From Meiothermus sp. (GTDB lineage Bacteria > Deinococcota > Deinococci > Deinococcales > Thermaceae): a stretch of DNA of 64,000 nt. Under the pieces are notes generated by a model. The model was not told the origin of the DNA and made no database searches. It worked only from the letters and a program-made list of their open reading frames with translations. Positions 27,980 through 35,924 of this stretch are shown here, in pieces. Each line of letters starts with the position of its first letter. Positions within the stretch are counted from its first letter, which is position 1. The DNA lies in assembly GCF_026004075.1 (NCBI RefSeq), contig NZ_BPIK01000001.1, forward strand, positions 908,041 to 972,040, in the 5' to 3' direction. Both the position numbers and the translations under genes were made by a program.

Positions 27980-28032
27980 GTCTGCGGCGCAAATCTTACT
28001 TTTGCCCGGAAGTTTGGGGCTATACTCGAGGC

Positions 28033-28485
28033 GTGAGATACCTTGTTGGGCTTCTAGCGATCCTCGGCCTGGCGCTGGCTCAGTCGGGGCCCCAGCTCTA
28101 CCAGCAGAACTGTGCCTTCTGTCATGGAGACAATGGGCAGGGACGGCCAGGGGCTTTTCCACCCCTGGCGGCCCACGCCCCCGAGCTGGTCAAGACCCCA
28201 GAGGGCCGGCTCCACCTGATTAACGCGCTGCTGTTTGGGATGCAGGGCCCGGTGCGGGTTAAGGGCAGTACCTACAACGGGGTGATGCCGGCCTTTAGCC
28301 AGCTCTCCGATGACCAGATTGCCACTGTGCTCAACCACATTCTCAATGCCTGGGGCAACGATAAGCTGCTGCCACGCGACCACCGGCCCATCACTGCTGC
28401 CGAAGTGCGCGATGCACGCAGCGTGCCCAATCGGCCCACCCCCCAGCAGATTGGCAATGCTCGTTCCCGTATCAATGTTCCGTAA
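28033..28485 (+). CDS. Class I c-type cytochrome
   Basis: 150 residues from a GTG. A signal peptide (residues 1-17, ending LALAQ) precedes a single haem site CAFCH (Cys27, Cys30, His31) and a Met ligand candidate in NGVMPAF. Likely a periplasmic electron carrier or small cytochrome domain protein. TATACT lies 6 nt before the start, so the mRNA is probably leaderless. It is a tandem paralogue of the next gene. Confidence 0.88.
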   Translation: MRYLVGLLAILGLALAQSGPQLYQQNCAFCHGDNGQGRPGAFPPLAAHAPELVKTPEGRLHLINALLFGMQGPVRVKGSTYNGVMPAFSQLSDDQIATVLNHILNAWGNDKLLPRDHRPITAAEVRDARSVPNRPTPQQIGNARSRINVP

Positions 28486-28515
28486 AGGGTCTTTGCCTTG
28501 AATGAAGGAGGATAG

Positions 28516-28956
28516 ATGAAACAGGTGTTGGTTGCATTGGTTCTGTTGGTTTCTGCGACTTTTGCCCAGAGCGGCCCTGCCCTGTACCAGCAATGCCAGG
28601 GCTGCCATCAGCCGAGCGGCGCGGGTATTCCGGGCGTATTTCCCCCGTTGGCCGGGCACGTGCCTGAGATTCTGGCCGCCAAAGGGGGCCGCACCTGGCT
28701 TATTCAGCTCTTGCTGTGGGGCATGAGCGGGGAGATTGTGGTCAAAGGGGCTAGGTACAGCGGGGTCATGCCGGGGTACCGCCAGCTCAGCGACGCCGAA
28801 ATTGCCGCCCTGCTCAACCACATCTCCACCCAGTGGGGCAATAAATTCCCGGCCGGCCAGAAACCGTTCACGGCAGCCGAGGTCAAGGCCCAGCGCAGCA
28901 AGACCCTCACACCTGCCCAGGTCAATGCTGCCCGCAAAGCCCTGGGCTTGAAATGA
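28516..28956 (+). CDS. Class I c-type cytochrome, paralogue of the preceding gene
   Basis: 146 residues with signal peptide (MKQVLVALVLLVSATFAQ), haem site CQGCH (Cys27, Cys30, His31), and SGVMPGY carrying the probable axial Met. It shares the layout and the FPPLAxHxPE and LNHI segments with its neighbour, so the pair arose by tandem duplication. It overlaps the PadR-type gene by 4 nt, implying co-transcription. Confidence 0.9.
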   Translation: MKQVLVALVLLVSATFAQSGPALYQQCQGCHQPSGAGIPGVFPPLAGHVPEILAAKGGRTWLIQLLLWGMSGEIVVKGARYSGVMPGYRQLSDAEIAALLNHISTQWGNKFPAGQKPFTAAEVKAQRSKTLTPAQVNAARKALGLK

Positions 28957-29501
28957 AGGAAGCGCCAACCCTAAAGCTCTCGACCACCGACTGGGCCGTG
29001 CTGGCTGCTTTGCTCGAGCAACCCTCGCACGGCTTTCGTATAGCGGCCCTGTTTGCGCCGAGCGGCGCACTGGGGGATATCTGGCGCATCCAGCGCCCAC
29101 AGGTGTATCGAGCTCTGGAACACCTCGAGGCCCGTGGGCTGGTAGAAGCCCTGGGCCAGCAGGAAGGTCAGGCGGGGCCGCCCCGGACGCTGTTTGCCGC
29201 TACCTCCAGCGGCCAGACCGCGGCGCTCGAGTGGCTTTTTACCCCGGTGCACCGGCTGCGCTACGGTCGCTCGGACTTGCGCTTGAAAATCGCCTTCCTG
29301 ATTCGATTGCACCACGACCTCGAGCCGCTCCTAAAGGCCCAGACGGGTGTTTTTGGGGCCATCCTCGAGGATCTGCAACACCAGTTGCAAAAAGCCGAGG
29401 GCCTTCAGTTTGTCTCCCTGCTATGGCGCATACAGATGGCGGAGGCCAGCCTGGGGTTTATCGAGCAGGTGCGGGCGCAAAGTGTGGCCTTGTCTCAATA
29501 G
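28953..29501 (+). CDS. PadR family transcriptional regulator
   Basis: 182 residues. N-terminal winged helix (LAALLEQPSHGFRIAALF, IQRPQVYRALEHLEARGLVEA) followed by a helical C-terminal dimerisation part typical of PadR. It starts inside the end of the cytochrome gene (ATGA) and lies just upstream of modA, with a 19-bp dyad between. The likely targets are modABC and perhaps the cytochromes; the effector is unknown. Confidence 0.82.
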   Translation: MKEAPTLKLSTTDWAVLAALLEQPSHGFRIAALFAPSGALGDIWRIQRPQVYRALEHLEARGLVEALGQQEGQAGPPRTLFAATSSGQTAALEWLFTPVHRLRYGRSDLRLKIAFLIRLHHDLEPLLKAQTGVFGAILEDLQHQLQKAEGLQFVSLLWRIQMAEASLGFIEQVRAQSVALSQ

Positions 29502-29513
29502 GGCCACCGCCAT

Positions 29514-29532
29514 ATAGTTACACTGTAACTAT
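29514..29532. promoter_or_regulatory. 19-bp perfect dyad between padR-like gene and modA
   Basis: ATAGTTACA-C-TGTAACTAT, 9-bp arms, directly before the modA Shine-Dalgarno sequence (GGGAGG 29535-29540). PadR proteins bind dyads with TnACA/TGTnA half sites; a ModE site is an alternative. Confidence 0.6.
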
Positions 29533-29544
29533 TTGGGAGGCCGC

Positions 29545-30396
29545 ATGATTCGCGTTGTGTGTGTGGGGCTGCTGATGCTGAGCTGGGCTCTGGCCCAGAA
29601 TACCGTGCGGGTGGTGGCAGCGGCAGATTTACAGTACGCCCTGTCGGAAATTGCCCAGGCCTTCCTTCGGCAGAATCCGGGCCTGAAGGTTGAACTGAGC
29701 TTTGGCTCCTCGGGGAAAATTTATACCCAGATCGTGCAGGGTTTGCCGGCGGATATTTATTTTTCCGCCGATGAGGCCTTCCCACGCCAGCTCGAGCAGG
29801 CAGGTCGCACCGTGCCGGGAACCCTGCGCCTGTTCGCGGTGGGTCGTATGGTGATCTGGGCTTCGAATCGCCTGGTTCAGCAGGGCCTTGATCCACGCCA
29901 GCTCGGGCCGCGCATACTGCTCGACCCGCGGGTGACCCGGCTGGCGGTAGCCAACCCGGTGCACGCCCCGTACGGCCGGGCTGGCGTGACGCTTCTGGAA
30001 CGGTTTGGCCTTCTGCGTTCAACCCGACCGGCCCGCTGGGAGGAGATGACGGCAGGTATTCCCGCTTACTACGATGTGGCCCCCCTACAGCGGGGCAAGG
30101 CCAGCTTCGAATTCGTGTATGGCGAGAACATCTCCCAGACTGCCCAACTGGCCCTGACCAGCACCAACATTGGCCTGCTGGCCCTCTCCATTGCCAGGAG
30201 TGAGGCGATGGAGCGTGCAGGTGTGTACTGGCTGGCCCCCTTGAGTAGCCATTTGCGCCTTAATCAGACTTTTGTGATTCTGCAAGGCCGGGATCGTCCG
30301 GCAGTGCGGCGTTTCTACGACTACATCAACACGGCCGAAGCCCACCGCGTCCTGCGCAAGTATGGCTTCTTGCTGCCGGGGGAGCAGCCAGAGTAA
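29545..30396 (+). CDS. modA: Molybdate ABC transporter substrate-binding protein ModA
   Basis: 283 residues. Signal peptide (MIRVVCVGLLMLSWALAQ), then VVAAADLQYALSEIAQAF, SFGSSGKIYTQIVQG and PADIYFSADEAFP, the oxyanion-binding loops of ModA. Binds molybdate or tungstate in the periplasm. The ATG at 29545 is favoured by GGGAGG just upstream. First gene of modABC, likely controlled through the 19-bp dyad. Confidence 0.92.
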   Translation: MIRVVCVGLLMLSWALAQNTVRVVAAADLQYALSEIAQAFLRQNPGLKVELSFGSSGKIYTQIVQGLPADIYFSADEAFPRQLEQAGRTVPGTLRLFAVGRMVIWASNRLVQQGLDPRQLGPRILLDPRVTRLAVANPVHAPYGRAGVTLLERFGLLRSTRPARWEEMTAGIPAYYDVAPLQRGKASFEFVYGENISQTAQLALTSTNIGLLALSIARSEAMERAGVYWLAPLSSHLRLNQTFVILQGRDRPAVRRFYDYINTAEAHRVLRKYGFLLPGEQPE

Positions 30397-31076
30397 TGGA
30401 CGACCCGGTTTTCTGGCAGACCATGCGCCTGACCCTGGGGGTTAGCCTGGTGACCACCCTCATTCTGCTTTTGTTGGGGCTGCCGTTGGGCTGGGTGCTG
30501 GCCCACAAGCGCTTCTGGGGCAAGCGGGTGCTGGAATCGGTGGTGCTGCTGCCCCTCACCCTACCGCCCACGGTGCTGGGGTTTTACCTGCTGTTGCTCC
30601 TGGGGCAGAATGGCCCCCTCGCGCAGTTTTTGGGTATAACCTGGGCTTTTCGCTTCGAGGGGCTGGTGGTGGGGTCGGTGCTCTTTAGCCTGCCGTTTGC
30701 CCTGAACGGCTACCGCGAGGCCTTTCGCAGCCTGGATCTGGACCTGATTCAGACCGCGCGAACATTGGGGGCGGGCTGGCGGCGGGTCTGGCTCGAGGTC
30801 ATCCTGCCCATCACCTGGCCGGGGATTTTGTCGGGTTCCATTCTGGCCTTTGCCCATACCCTGGGCGAGTTTGGGGTGGTGCTGATGGTGGGGGGTAGCA
30901 TTCCCGGCAAAACCCAGATGGTGAGCATCTACATCTACGATCAGGTACAGGCCCTGCAGTTTGGGCGAGCCGCCGAGGCCTCGGGGGTTTTGCTTGTGGT
31001 GAGCTTTGCCCTGGTGTACCTGGTGCGTACCCTGGAGGACACGTGGAGATTGCGTATGCCCTCGAGCACCCGGTAA
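30396..31076 (+). CDS. modB: Molybdate ABC transporter permease ModB
   Basis: 226 residues, five to six TM segments, LPLTLPPTVLGFYLLLLLGQ early and the EAA motif ARTLGAGWRRVWLEVILPIT facing ModC. The start overlaps the modA stop (TAATG), so translation is coupled. Confidence 0.92.
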   Translation: MDDPVFWQTMRLTLGVSLVTTLILLLLGLPLGWVLAHKRFWGKRVLESVVLLPLTLPPTVLGFYLLLLLGQNGPLAQFLGITWAFRFEGLVVGSVLFSLPFALNGYREAFRSLDLDLIQTARTLGAGWRRVWLEVILPITWPGILSGSILAFAHTLGEFGVVLMVGGSIPGKTQMVSIYIYDQVQALQFGRAAEASGVLLVVSFALVYLVRTLEDTWRLRMPSSTR

Positions 31077-32050
31077 AGCTCGAGCTCAGCCTGCAGGTAC
31101 GGGGCTTTACGGTACTGCTGGGCGAGAGCGGGGTGGGGAAGACCAGCCTGCTCAAGGCCATTGCTGGCCTGATTCCGGCCAGGGGCCAGCCCTTCACGGG
31201 GTTGCGAGCCGAGGTGCGGCCGGTGGGCTACCTGCCCCAGCATCTGGCCCTGTTTCCCCACCTGCGGGCCTGGCAGAACGTGGCCTTTCCGCTGGCCCAC
31301 CTGCCCCCCCAGGCCCGTAAGCAAAAGGCCCTGGCCTACCTCGAGCTGATGGGCATGGCCGAACTGGCCGAACGCTACCCCCGCCAGATGTCCGGGGGAC
31401 AGCAGCAGCGGGTGGCCCTGGCCCGGGCCCTGGCCCGAGAACCCCAGATTCTATTGCTGGACGAGCCTACCAGCGCCCTGGATGTGGCGACTCGAGAGGA
31501 GGTTTTTGGAGGGGTGCTGGAGCGTCTTAGAACCTTGCAAATACCCACGCTGGTAGCCTCGCACGACCAGTGGCTGGCCCAGCGGGCCGACTGGGTGGCG
31601 GTTTTGACCAAAGCAGGGCTGGCCCAGCAGGGAACCTCCGAAGAGATATTTACCCGCCCCGCGACCCTCGAGGTAGCCCGGCTGGTGGGCTTTCGCAACC
31701 TTCTGGAGGGCACGGTTCTGGCCGTGGACGGCCTTTGGGTGCAGGTACAAACCCCCCTGGGCATGCTCAAAGCCCTATACCCAAACGGCATTTCGGTTGG
31801 GCAGCGGGTGATGGTGGGCGTCCGCCCGGAGGAAGTTTTTACCCAGGAGGGCCCTGAGAACCGCATCCGGGGCCAGGTGCGGCACCTGCGCACGCAGGGC
31901 CTGCGGGTGCGGGGGCAGTTGGCGGTGGGCTCGGTGGGCCTGGACTTCTTCCTGCCGCGCTACAAACAGGCCCAGCTCGAGCTTGCCGAAGGCCAGTGGC
32001 TCGAGGTTGCCCTCGAGCCACGCTTTTTGCACCTGATACCGCTTACCTAA
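31043..32050 (+). CDS. modC: Molybdate ABC transporter ATP-binding protein ModC
   Basis: 335 residues from a GTG that overlaps modB by 34 nt. Walker A GESGVGKTS, signature MSGGQQQRVALARAL, Walker B ILLLDEPTSALD, switch His in VASHDQWL, and a C-terminal TOBE-type region (VMVGVRPEEVF). It supplies ATP-driven molybdate import for the Mo-cofactor oxidoreductase at 36.7-39 kb. Confidence 0.92.
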   Translation: MEIAYALEHPVKLELSLQVRGFTVLLGESGVGKTSLLKAIAGLIPARGQPFTGLRAEVRPVGYLPQHLALFPHLRAWQNVAFPLAHLPPQARKQKALAYLELMGMAELAERYPRQMSGGQQQRVALARALAREPQILLLDEPTSALDVATREEVFGGVLERLRTLQIPTLVASHDQWLAQRADWVAVLTKAGLAQQGTSEEIFTRPATLEVARLVGFRNLLEGTVLAVDGLWVQVQTPLGMLKALYPNGISVGQRVMVGVRPEEVFTQEGPENRIRGQVRHLRTQGLRVRGQLAVGSVGLDFFLPRYKQAQLELAEGQWLEVALEPRFLHLIPLT

Positions 32051-32226
32051 GACTGTTTTTGCTCGGGTTTGCTCTCCTCGGTCTTTTTCTCTTCCTCGCT
32101 CAGACCTTTGCGAAACTCCCGGGCCGACTGGCCCAGACCTCGAGCCAGCTCGGGCAGCTTGCGTGCGCCAAACAACAAAACCACAATCAGCAGGATGATG
32201 ATGAGCTCAGTAGGGCCTAAAGGCAT
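32047..32226 (-). CDS. tatA: Sec-independent protein translocase TatA/E
   Basis: 59 residues. N-terminal TM helix (MPLGPTELIIILLIVVLLFG), the hinge FGARKLPELARGLG, an amphipathic helix and a charged tail. It forms the protein-conducting part of the Tat pathway for folded, often cofactor-containing proteins. It converges on modC with a 4-nt overlap; tatB/tatC are not in the window. Confidence 0.9.
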   Translation of the reverse strand: MPLGPTELIIILLIVVLLFGARKLPELARGLGQSAREFRKGLSEEEKKTEESKPEQKQS

Positions 32227-32309
32227 GGTCTTCCTCCTTGGTTCCAGTATACGCCGACCGGTATGAACCCAACTGTAAAGCCATAAGGTAACAGGAATGT
32301 GAAAACCGC

Positions 32310-33392
32310 TTATACCTCGCTGTAGCGGTCGCGGTGGATGAGCAGGGCCAGCCCCAGCCCCAGATACACCATAATCAGGCTGCTACCGCCCTTGGAAACC
32401 AGGGGCAGGGTCAGGCCGGTCACCGGGGCCAGGCCCAGCGTGACCGCAATGTTGACCACGACCTGAAAGGCCAGCATCGAGAGCACCCCCACGATGATGA
32501 GGCGATCCTCGAGGCGCACACACTCCAGCGCCATGCGGCCCAGCCGGAAAAAGAGCAAAGCGTACAGCACCATGAGGGTGGAGGCGCCCACAAAGCCCCA
32601 CTCCTCGGCCAGCACAGCATAGATGAAGTCGGTCTGACGCTCGGGCACAAACCCTAACTGGGTCTGGGTACCGGCCCCAAACCCCTTGCCCATCAGGCCC
32701 CCCGAGCCAATGGCAATGGTGGACTGGATCTGCTGGAAGCCTTTGCCCTTGGGGTCTTTGGAGAGGTCAAACAGAATTTCCACCCGATCCCGCTGGTACT
32801 GATTGAGGTTGGGCCAGACCACCGTGGGCACCAGCACCATCACCGCCAGGAGCCCCACCACGATATGGATGGTGGGCATGCCCCGCACGAACAGCATGCC
32901 CAGCAGCCCGGCGATAAGCACCAGGGTGCCCCCCAGGTCGGGTTGGATGAATACCAGGCCCAGAATGGGGGCCGTCAGCAAAACCGGCAGCGCATAATCC
33001 AGCCAGCGCTCCAGCGGACGGGCCGCCAGCACTTTAGCCAGCACCAAAATAAGCCCAATTTTAGCCAGCTCGAGCGGTTGAAAACTCAACGGGCCCAGGT
33101 TGAACCAGGCTTTGGCCCCGTTAATCTCGCGCCCAACCAGCAAAACCAGCACCAGCAAAACCAGCGAGACTGCATACAGTGGAAAGGCCCAGGAAAGCAC
33201 CTGGCGGCGGGAAAACAACTGCACCAGCAGGCCTACCGATAGGGCGATGGGGAAGGCCAGTATCTGCTGTAGCCAGACCCCGCGGCTGGGTGCTGCACTG
33301 TAGAGCGTGACCAGACCAATCAGATTAATCAGCAACACCAGGCCAACCAGCACCCAGTCGTAGGCAAAAACCGGCACCCTGCGCAGCGTCAC
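32310..33392 (-). CDS. rodA: Rod shape-determining protein RodA (SEDS family)
   Basis: 360 residues, about ten TM segments. SEDS signatures: NGAKAWFNLGPLSFQPLELAKIG split around WFNLG and QPSE-type region, FIQPDLGGTLV, GFGAGTQTQLGFVPERQTDFIYAVLAEEWGFVG in part, and GLTLPLVSKGGSS near the C-terminus. It is the peptidoglycan glycosyltransferase of the elongasome. Assigned RodA rather than FtsW by length and QTDFIY context; the partner PBP2 gene is not here. TATAAT (33429-33434, -) is the likely -10 box. Confidence 0.88.
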   Translation of the reverse strand: MTLRRVPVFAYDWVLVGLVLLINLIGLVTLYSAAPSRGVWLQQILAFPIALSVGLLVQLFSRRQVLSWAFPLYAVSLVLLVLVLLVGREINGAKAWFNLGPLSFQPLELAKIGLILVLAKVLAARPLERWLDYALPVLLTAPILGLVFIQPDLGGTLVLIAGLLGMLFVRGMPTIHIVVGLLAVMVLVPTVVWPNLNQYQRDRVEILFDLSKDPKGKGFQQIQSTIAIGSGGLMGKGFGAGTQTQLGFVPERQTDFIYAVLAEEWGFVGASTLMVLYALLFFRLGRMALECVRLEDRLIIVGVLSMLAFQVVVNIAVTLGLAPVTGLTLPLVSKGGSSLIMVYLGLGLALLIHRDRYSEV

Positions 33393-33442
33393 CCCAACAG
33401 TCTATAAAGGCTGGGTGAGATTTGTCAGATTATACCCTTTCC

Positions 33443-33490
33443 GCTTGAATCCTTCACCGTTGGACGCAGTCAGAGGTGGAGGATTCAAGC
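33443..33490. repeat. 16-bp hairpin, first of two
   Basis: GCTTGAATCCTTCACC (33443-33458) pairs with GGTGGAGGATTCAAGC (33475-33490), one G-T wobble, 16-nt loop. It covers the -35 region of the rodA promoter. Confidence 0.7.
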
Positions 33491-33510
33491 CGACCGAAGG
33501 GAGTAGAAAA

Positions 33511-33564
33511 GCATTTCGGTAGTATCGTTTAGGCTTGTCAAAGTGAACGATACTACCGAAATGC
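33511..33564. repeat. 19-bp perfect hairpin, second of two
   Basis: GCATTTCGGTAGTATCGTT (33511-33529) and AACGATACTACCGAAATGC (33546-33564) are exact reverse complements around a 16-nt loop. No T-run follows. It lies 20 nt after the first hairpin and about 70 nt before the 34-codon gene. Confidence 0.75.
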
Positions 33565-33633
33565 GTATTACACTGCTGCGGAAGGCGCAGACAGTGCTAA
33601 ACTCTACTCGGATAATAGGAGGCTTAGAAGACT

Positions 33634-33738
33634 ATGGACGAGATCATCACCATCGGTTCGGCTGTGGTTATTGTGCTGCTGCTCTTGATGTTCATTTTTT
33701 TGGTCAAGGACAAGGGCTTGCCCAATAAGGATCACTAG
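33634..33738 (+). CDS. 34-residue single-span membrane protein
   Basis: Begins MDEIITIGSAVVIVLLLLMF with one TM helix and a short charged tail ending NKDH. AGGAGG at 33617-33622 is 11 nt before the ATG, somewhat far. A terminator follows 20 nt after the stop, which supports a real transcription unit. Function unknown. Confidence 0.5.
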   Translation: MDEIITIGSAVVIVLLLLMFIFLVKDKGLPNKDH

Positions 33739-33758
33739 GTCGCTGCTACTCAGCGAGG

Positions 33759-33789
33759 CCACCCCGATGGGGGTGGTTTATGTTTTTAG
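33759..33789 (+). terminator. Terminator after the 34-codon gene
   Basis: CCACCCC-GATG-GGGGTGG (33759-33776) followed by TTTATGTTTTTA. Confidence 0.75.
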
Positions 33790-33912
33790 CGGGCTGGCAC
33801 CATACCGCCGGCCAGTCGCCGTACGTGGTTTGGGCCTGGATAACACCGGCTAATACATTACGGATTTACGTTAGCAGGTCAAAATGGCGTAATATATCGG
33901 GAGGAGGCAGTT

Positions 33913-35106
33913 ATGCGTGAGGTATGGGTGGTTTCGGCGGTGCGCACCCCTATTGGGCGTTTTGGCGGCGCGCTCAAGGACTTTTCGCCGGTAGACCTGG
34001 GGGCGCACGTGATGAAGGCGGCGCTCGAGCAGGCCGGATTGAGCGGGGCTGAACTCGACCTATTTGTGTTCGGTCAGGTGTTGCGGGCCGGACACGGCCA
34101 GCTACCGCCCCGTCAGGCAGCCTTTAAGGCGGGGATTCCCAACACCGTGGACGGCTACGCGGTGGATATGGTGTGCGCTTCGGGGATGCAGGCCGTAGCC
34201 AACGGCGCGCTGGCTATCAAAAATGGCGATGCCGAGCTGGTGCTGGCCGGCGGGATGGAGTCCATGACCCAGACCGGTTTTTACCTCTCGAGCCGGGCCC
34301 GCTGGGGCTACAAGTACCTGGCCGGTGCGCCCGAGCAACTGCAGGACATTTTGCAGCGCGACGGGCTCTCCGACCCCTTCACCGGCGAGGCCATGGGCGA
34401 CCAGACCGAGCGCCTGGCGGCGGAGTTTGGGGTGACCCGACCCGAGCTGGACGAGGTGGCCCTGGAGTCGCACCGGCGGGCTGCGAGGGCCCAGGAGGCC
34501 TGCTACTTTAGCCGGGAGATTGTGCCCCTCGAGGTCAAGACCCGCAAGGGGCTCGAGCGGGTCGAAAAGGACGAAGGGGTGCGGCCCGAGACCACCCTCG
34601 AGTCGCTGGCGGCCCTGCGCCCGGCCTTCAAGAAAGACGGGGTACTGACCGCGGGCAACGCCTCGCAAATTTCCGACGGGGCCTCGGCGCTGCTCCTGGC
34701 CAGCCCCGAAGCTGTGCAGAAGTACGGCCTGAAGCCCATTGCCCGCATCCTGGGCAACAGTTGGGCAGCGGGCGAGCCCTGGCGTTTCCCCGAAGCCCCC
34801 ATTCCGGCGGTCAAAAAACTGCTGGAGAAGCTTAATATGAGCATTGCCGACTTCCACCTGTTCGAAAACAATGAGGCCTTTGCCCTCAACAACCTGCTCT
34901 TCAACCGCCTGCTGGGTGTGCCCATGGATCGCCTGAACGTGCATGGCGGGGCCATCGCCCTGGGCCACCCCATCGGGGCTTCGGGGGCGCGCATCCTGAC
35001 CACCCTGATTCACGCTCTGCACACCCACGGCCAGGAGCGTGGCCTGGCGGCCATCTGCCACGGCACCGGCGGCTCCACGGCCATGGCGGTGGAGGCTGTG
35101 GGGTAG
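33913..35106 (+). CDS. Acetyl-CoA acetyltransferase (thiolase)
   Basis: 397 residues. Nucleophilic Cys88 in DMVCASGMQAV, the NEAFA motif (ENNEAFALNNLL), GGAIALGHPIGASGARI with the catalytic His, and C-terminal AICHGTGGSTAM carrying the second Cys in a setting unlike the usual CxGGGQG. It condenses or cleaves acyl-CoA; direction (beta-oxidation or acetoacetyl-CoA synthesis) is open. TAATAT at 33890-33895 and GAGGAGG precede the ATG. Confidence 0.9.
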   Translation: MREVWVVSAVRTPIGRFGGALKDFSPVDLGAHVMKAALEQAGLSGAELDLFVFGQVLRAGHGQLPPRQAAFKAGIPNTVDGYAVDMVCASGMQAVANGALAIKNGDAELVLAGGMESMTQTGFYLSSRARWGYKYLAGAPEQLQDILQRDGLSDPFTGEAMGDQTERLAAEFGVTRPELDEVALESHRRAARAQEACYFSREIVPLEVKTRKGLERVEKDEGVRPETTLESLAALRPAFKKDGVLTAGNASQISDGASALLLASPEAVQKYGLKPIARILGNSWAAGEPWRFPEAPIPAVKKLLEKLNMSIADFHLFENNEAFALNNLLFNRLLGVPMDRLNVHGGAIALGHPIGASGARILTTLIHALHTHGQERGLAAICHGTGGSTAMAVEAVG

Positions 35107-35200
35107 GCGTTATCATCGGAGTGACTCGAGCCCATTGAAGCCATCACGCATCGGTGAGCCCAGCATCTACGAGAAGCCTGCTCGAGCCAGGGAGGAAACT

Positions 35201-35545
35201 ATGGAAGACACCCCTAAACCCGACCAAAAAACCTGGGTTGAAGAAATTCAGGTCCAGGGTAGCGAACTTGTAAGCAAAATTCAGGAGCTATTGCGCGATG
35301 CTACCGCCACACGGGTGACCATCTGCAAACCCAACGGCGAGGAGCTGATCTCGTTGCCCCTCACCGTGGGAGTGCTGGTGGGCGGGTTGCTGACCCTGGC
35401 CGCCCCGCGGCTGGCCGCCATTGGGGCGATTGGCGGCCTGATTGCCCAGTTCAAGCTCAAGATTGAGCGCAACGCCGAGGGGCAGCTCGAGGTGCGGACG
35501 CTCGAGGAAGAAGCCAAGACCGACTTCCCCGACCAGCCGGCCTAG
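35201..35545 (+). CDS. DUF4342 domain protein
   Basis: 114 residues. The core EIQVQGSELVSKIQELLRDA, RVTICKPNGEELISLPLTVG and a hydrophobic glycine-rich segment (VLVGGLLTLAAPRLAAIGAI) fit the DUF4342 family, of unknown function. The ATG at 35201 has GGAGG upstream; the frame is open further back only because of low stop density. Acidic tail. Confidence 0.8.
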   Translation: MEDTPKPDQKTWVEEIQVQGSELVSKIQELLRDATATRVTICKPNGEELISLPLTVGVLVGGLLTLAAPRLAAIGAIGGLIAQFKLKIERNAEGQLEVRTLEEEAKTDFPDQPA

Positions 35546-35554
35546 AACGGCACT

Positions 35555-35881
35555 TCAGGAAACCCAGGCCGGGAGCAGGTCTTCCAGGCCCACTTCTTCG
35601 ATGCTCCAGCTAACTTCGGTCACCCGGTACTCGGCCTGGGCCGCGATGAAGTCGGCGGCCTCGCGCAACACGGTCTCGACCCAGACGCTGTCGTGGCCGA
35701 TCAGGCTGAAACCCACCACCTCCCAGCCGTGCTCGTCTTGCCCGGCCAGGCGGGCCGCCGAGACCGGAAAGCGCGCGCGCAGCCGCTCGATGGTGGGTTT
35801 GACCAGGGCCCGCTTTTCCTTGAGGCTTTTGACCCAGGGCATTTCCAGGCGCGCGGTGTAGAGGCCCAGGTAGGCTTTCAT
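35555..35881 (-). CDS. DUF503 family protein
   Basis: 108 residues. MKAYLGLYTARLEMPWVKSL and KEKRALVKPTIERLRARFPVS match the DUF503 (YlxP-like) pattern: LxxpxxxSLKeKRxxvkxl, then the VSaAe and DxxxxxxvG segments. Ferredoxin-like fold; homologues lie near ribosome-binding factor genes, but the function is not established. An ATG 18 nt upstream is less likely. Confidence 0.85.
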   Translation of the reverse strand: MKAYLGLYTARLEMPWVKSLKEKRALVKPTIERLRARFPVSAARLAGQDEHGWEVVGFSLIGHDSVWVETVLREAADFIAAQAEYRVTEVSWSIEEVGLEDLLPAWVS

Positions 35882-35924
35882 ACCCAGATTGTGCCACACC
35901 CTCGAGCCGGTGGACTAAATTTCT

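Noticed and set aside
33443-33564. Twin hairpins as ordinary transcription terminators
   Set aside because: Neither stem is followed by a T-run on either strand, and both loops are much longer than usual for terminators.
33913-35106. Inactive thiolase because of the unusual C-terminal CHGTGG
   Set aside because: Both catalytic Cys positions, the NEAFA motif and the GHP His are present, so loss of activity cannot be claimed.
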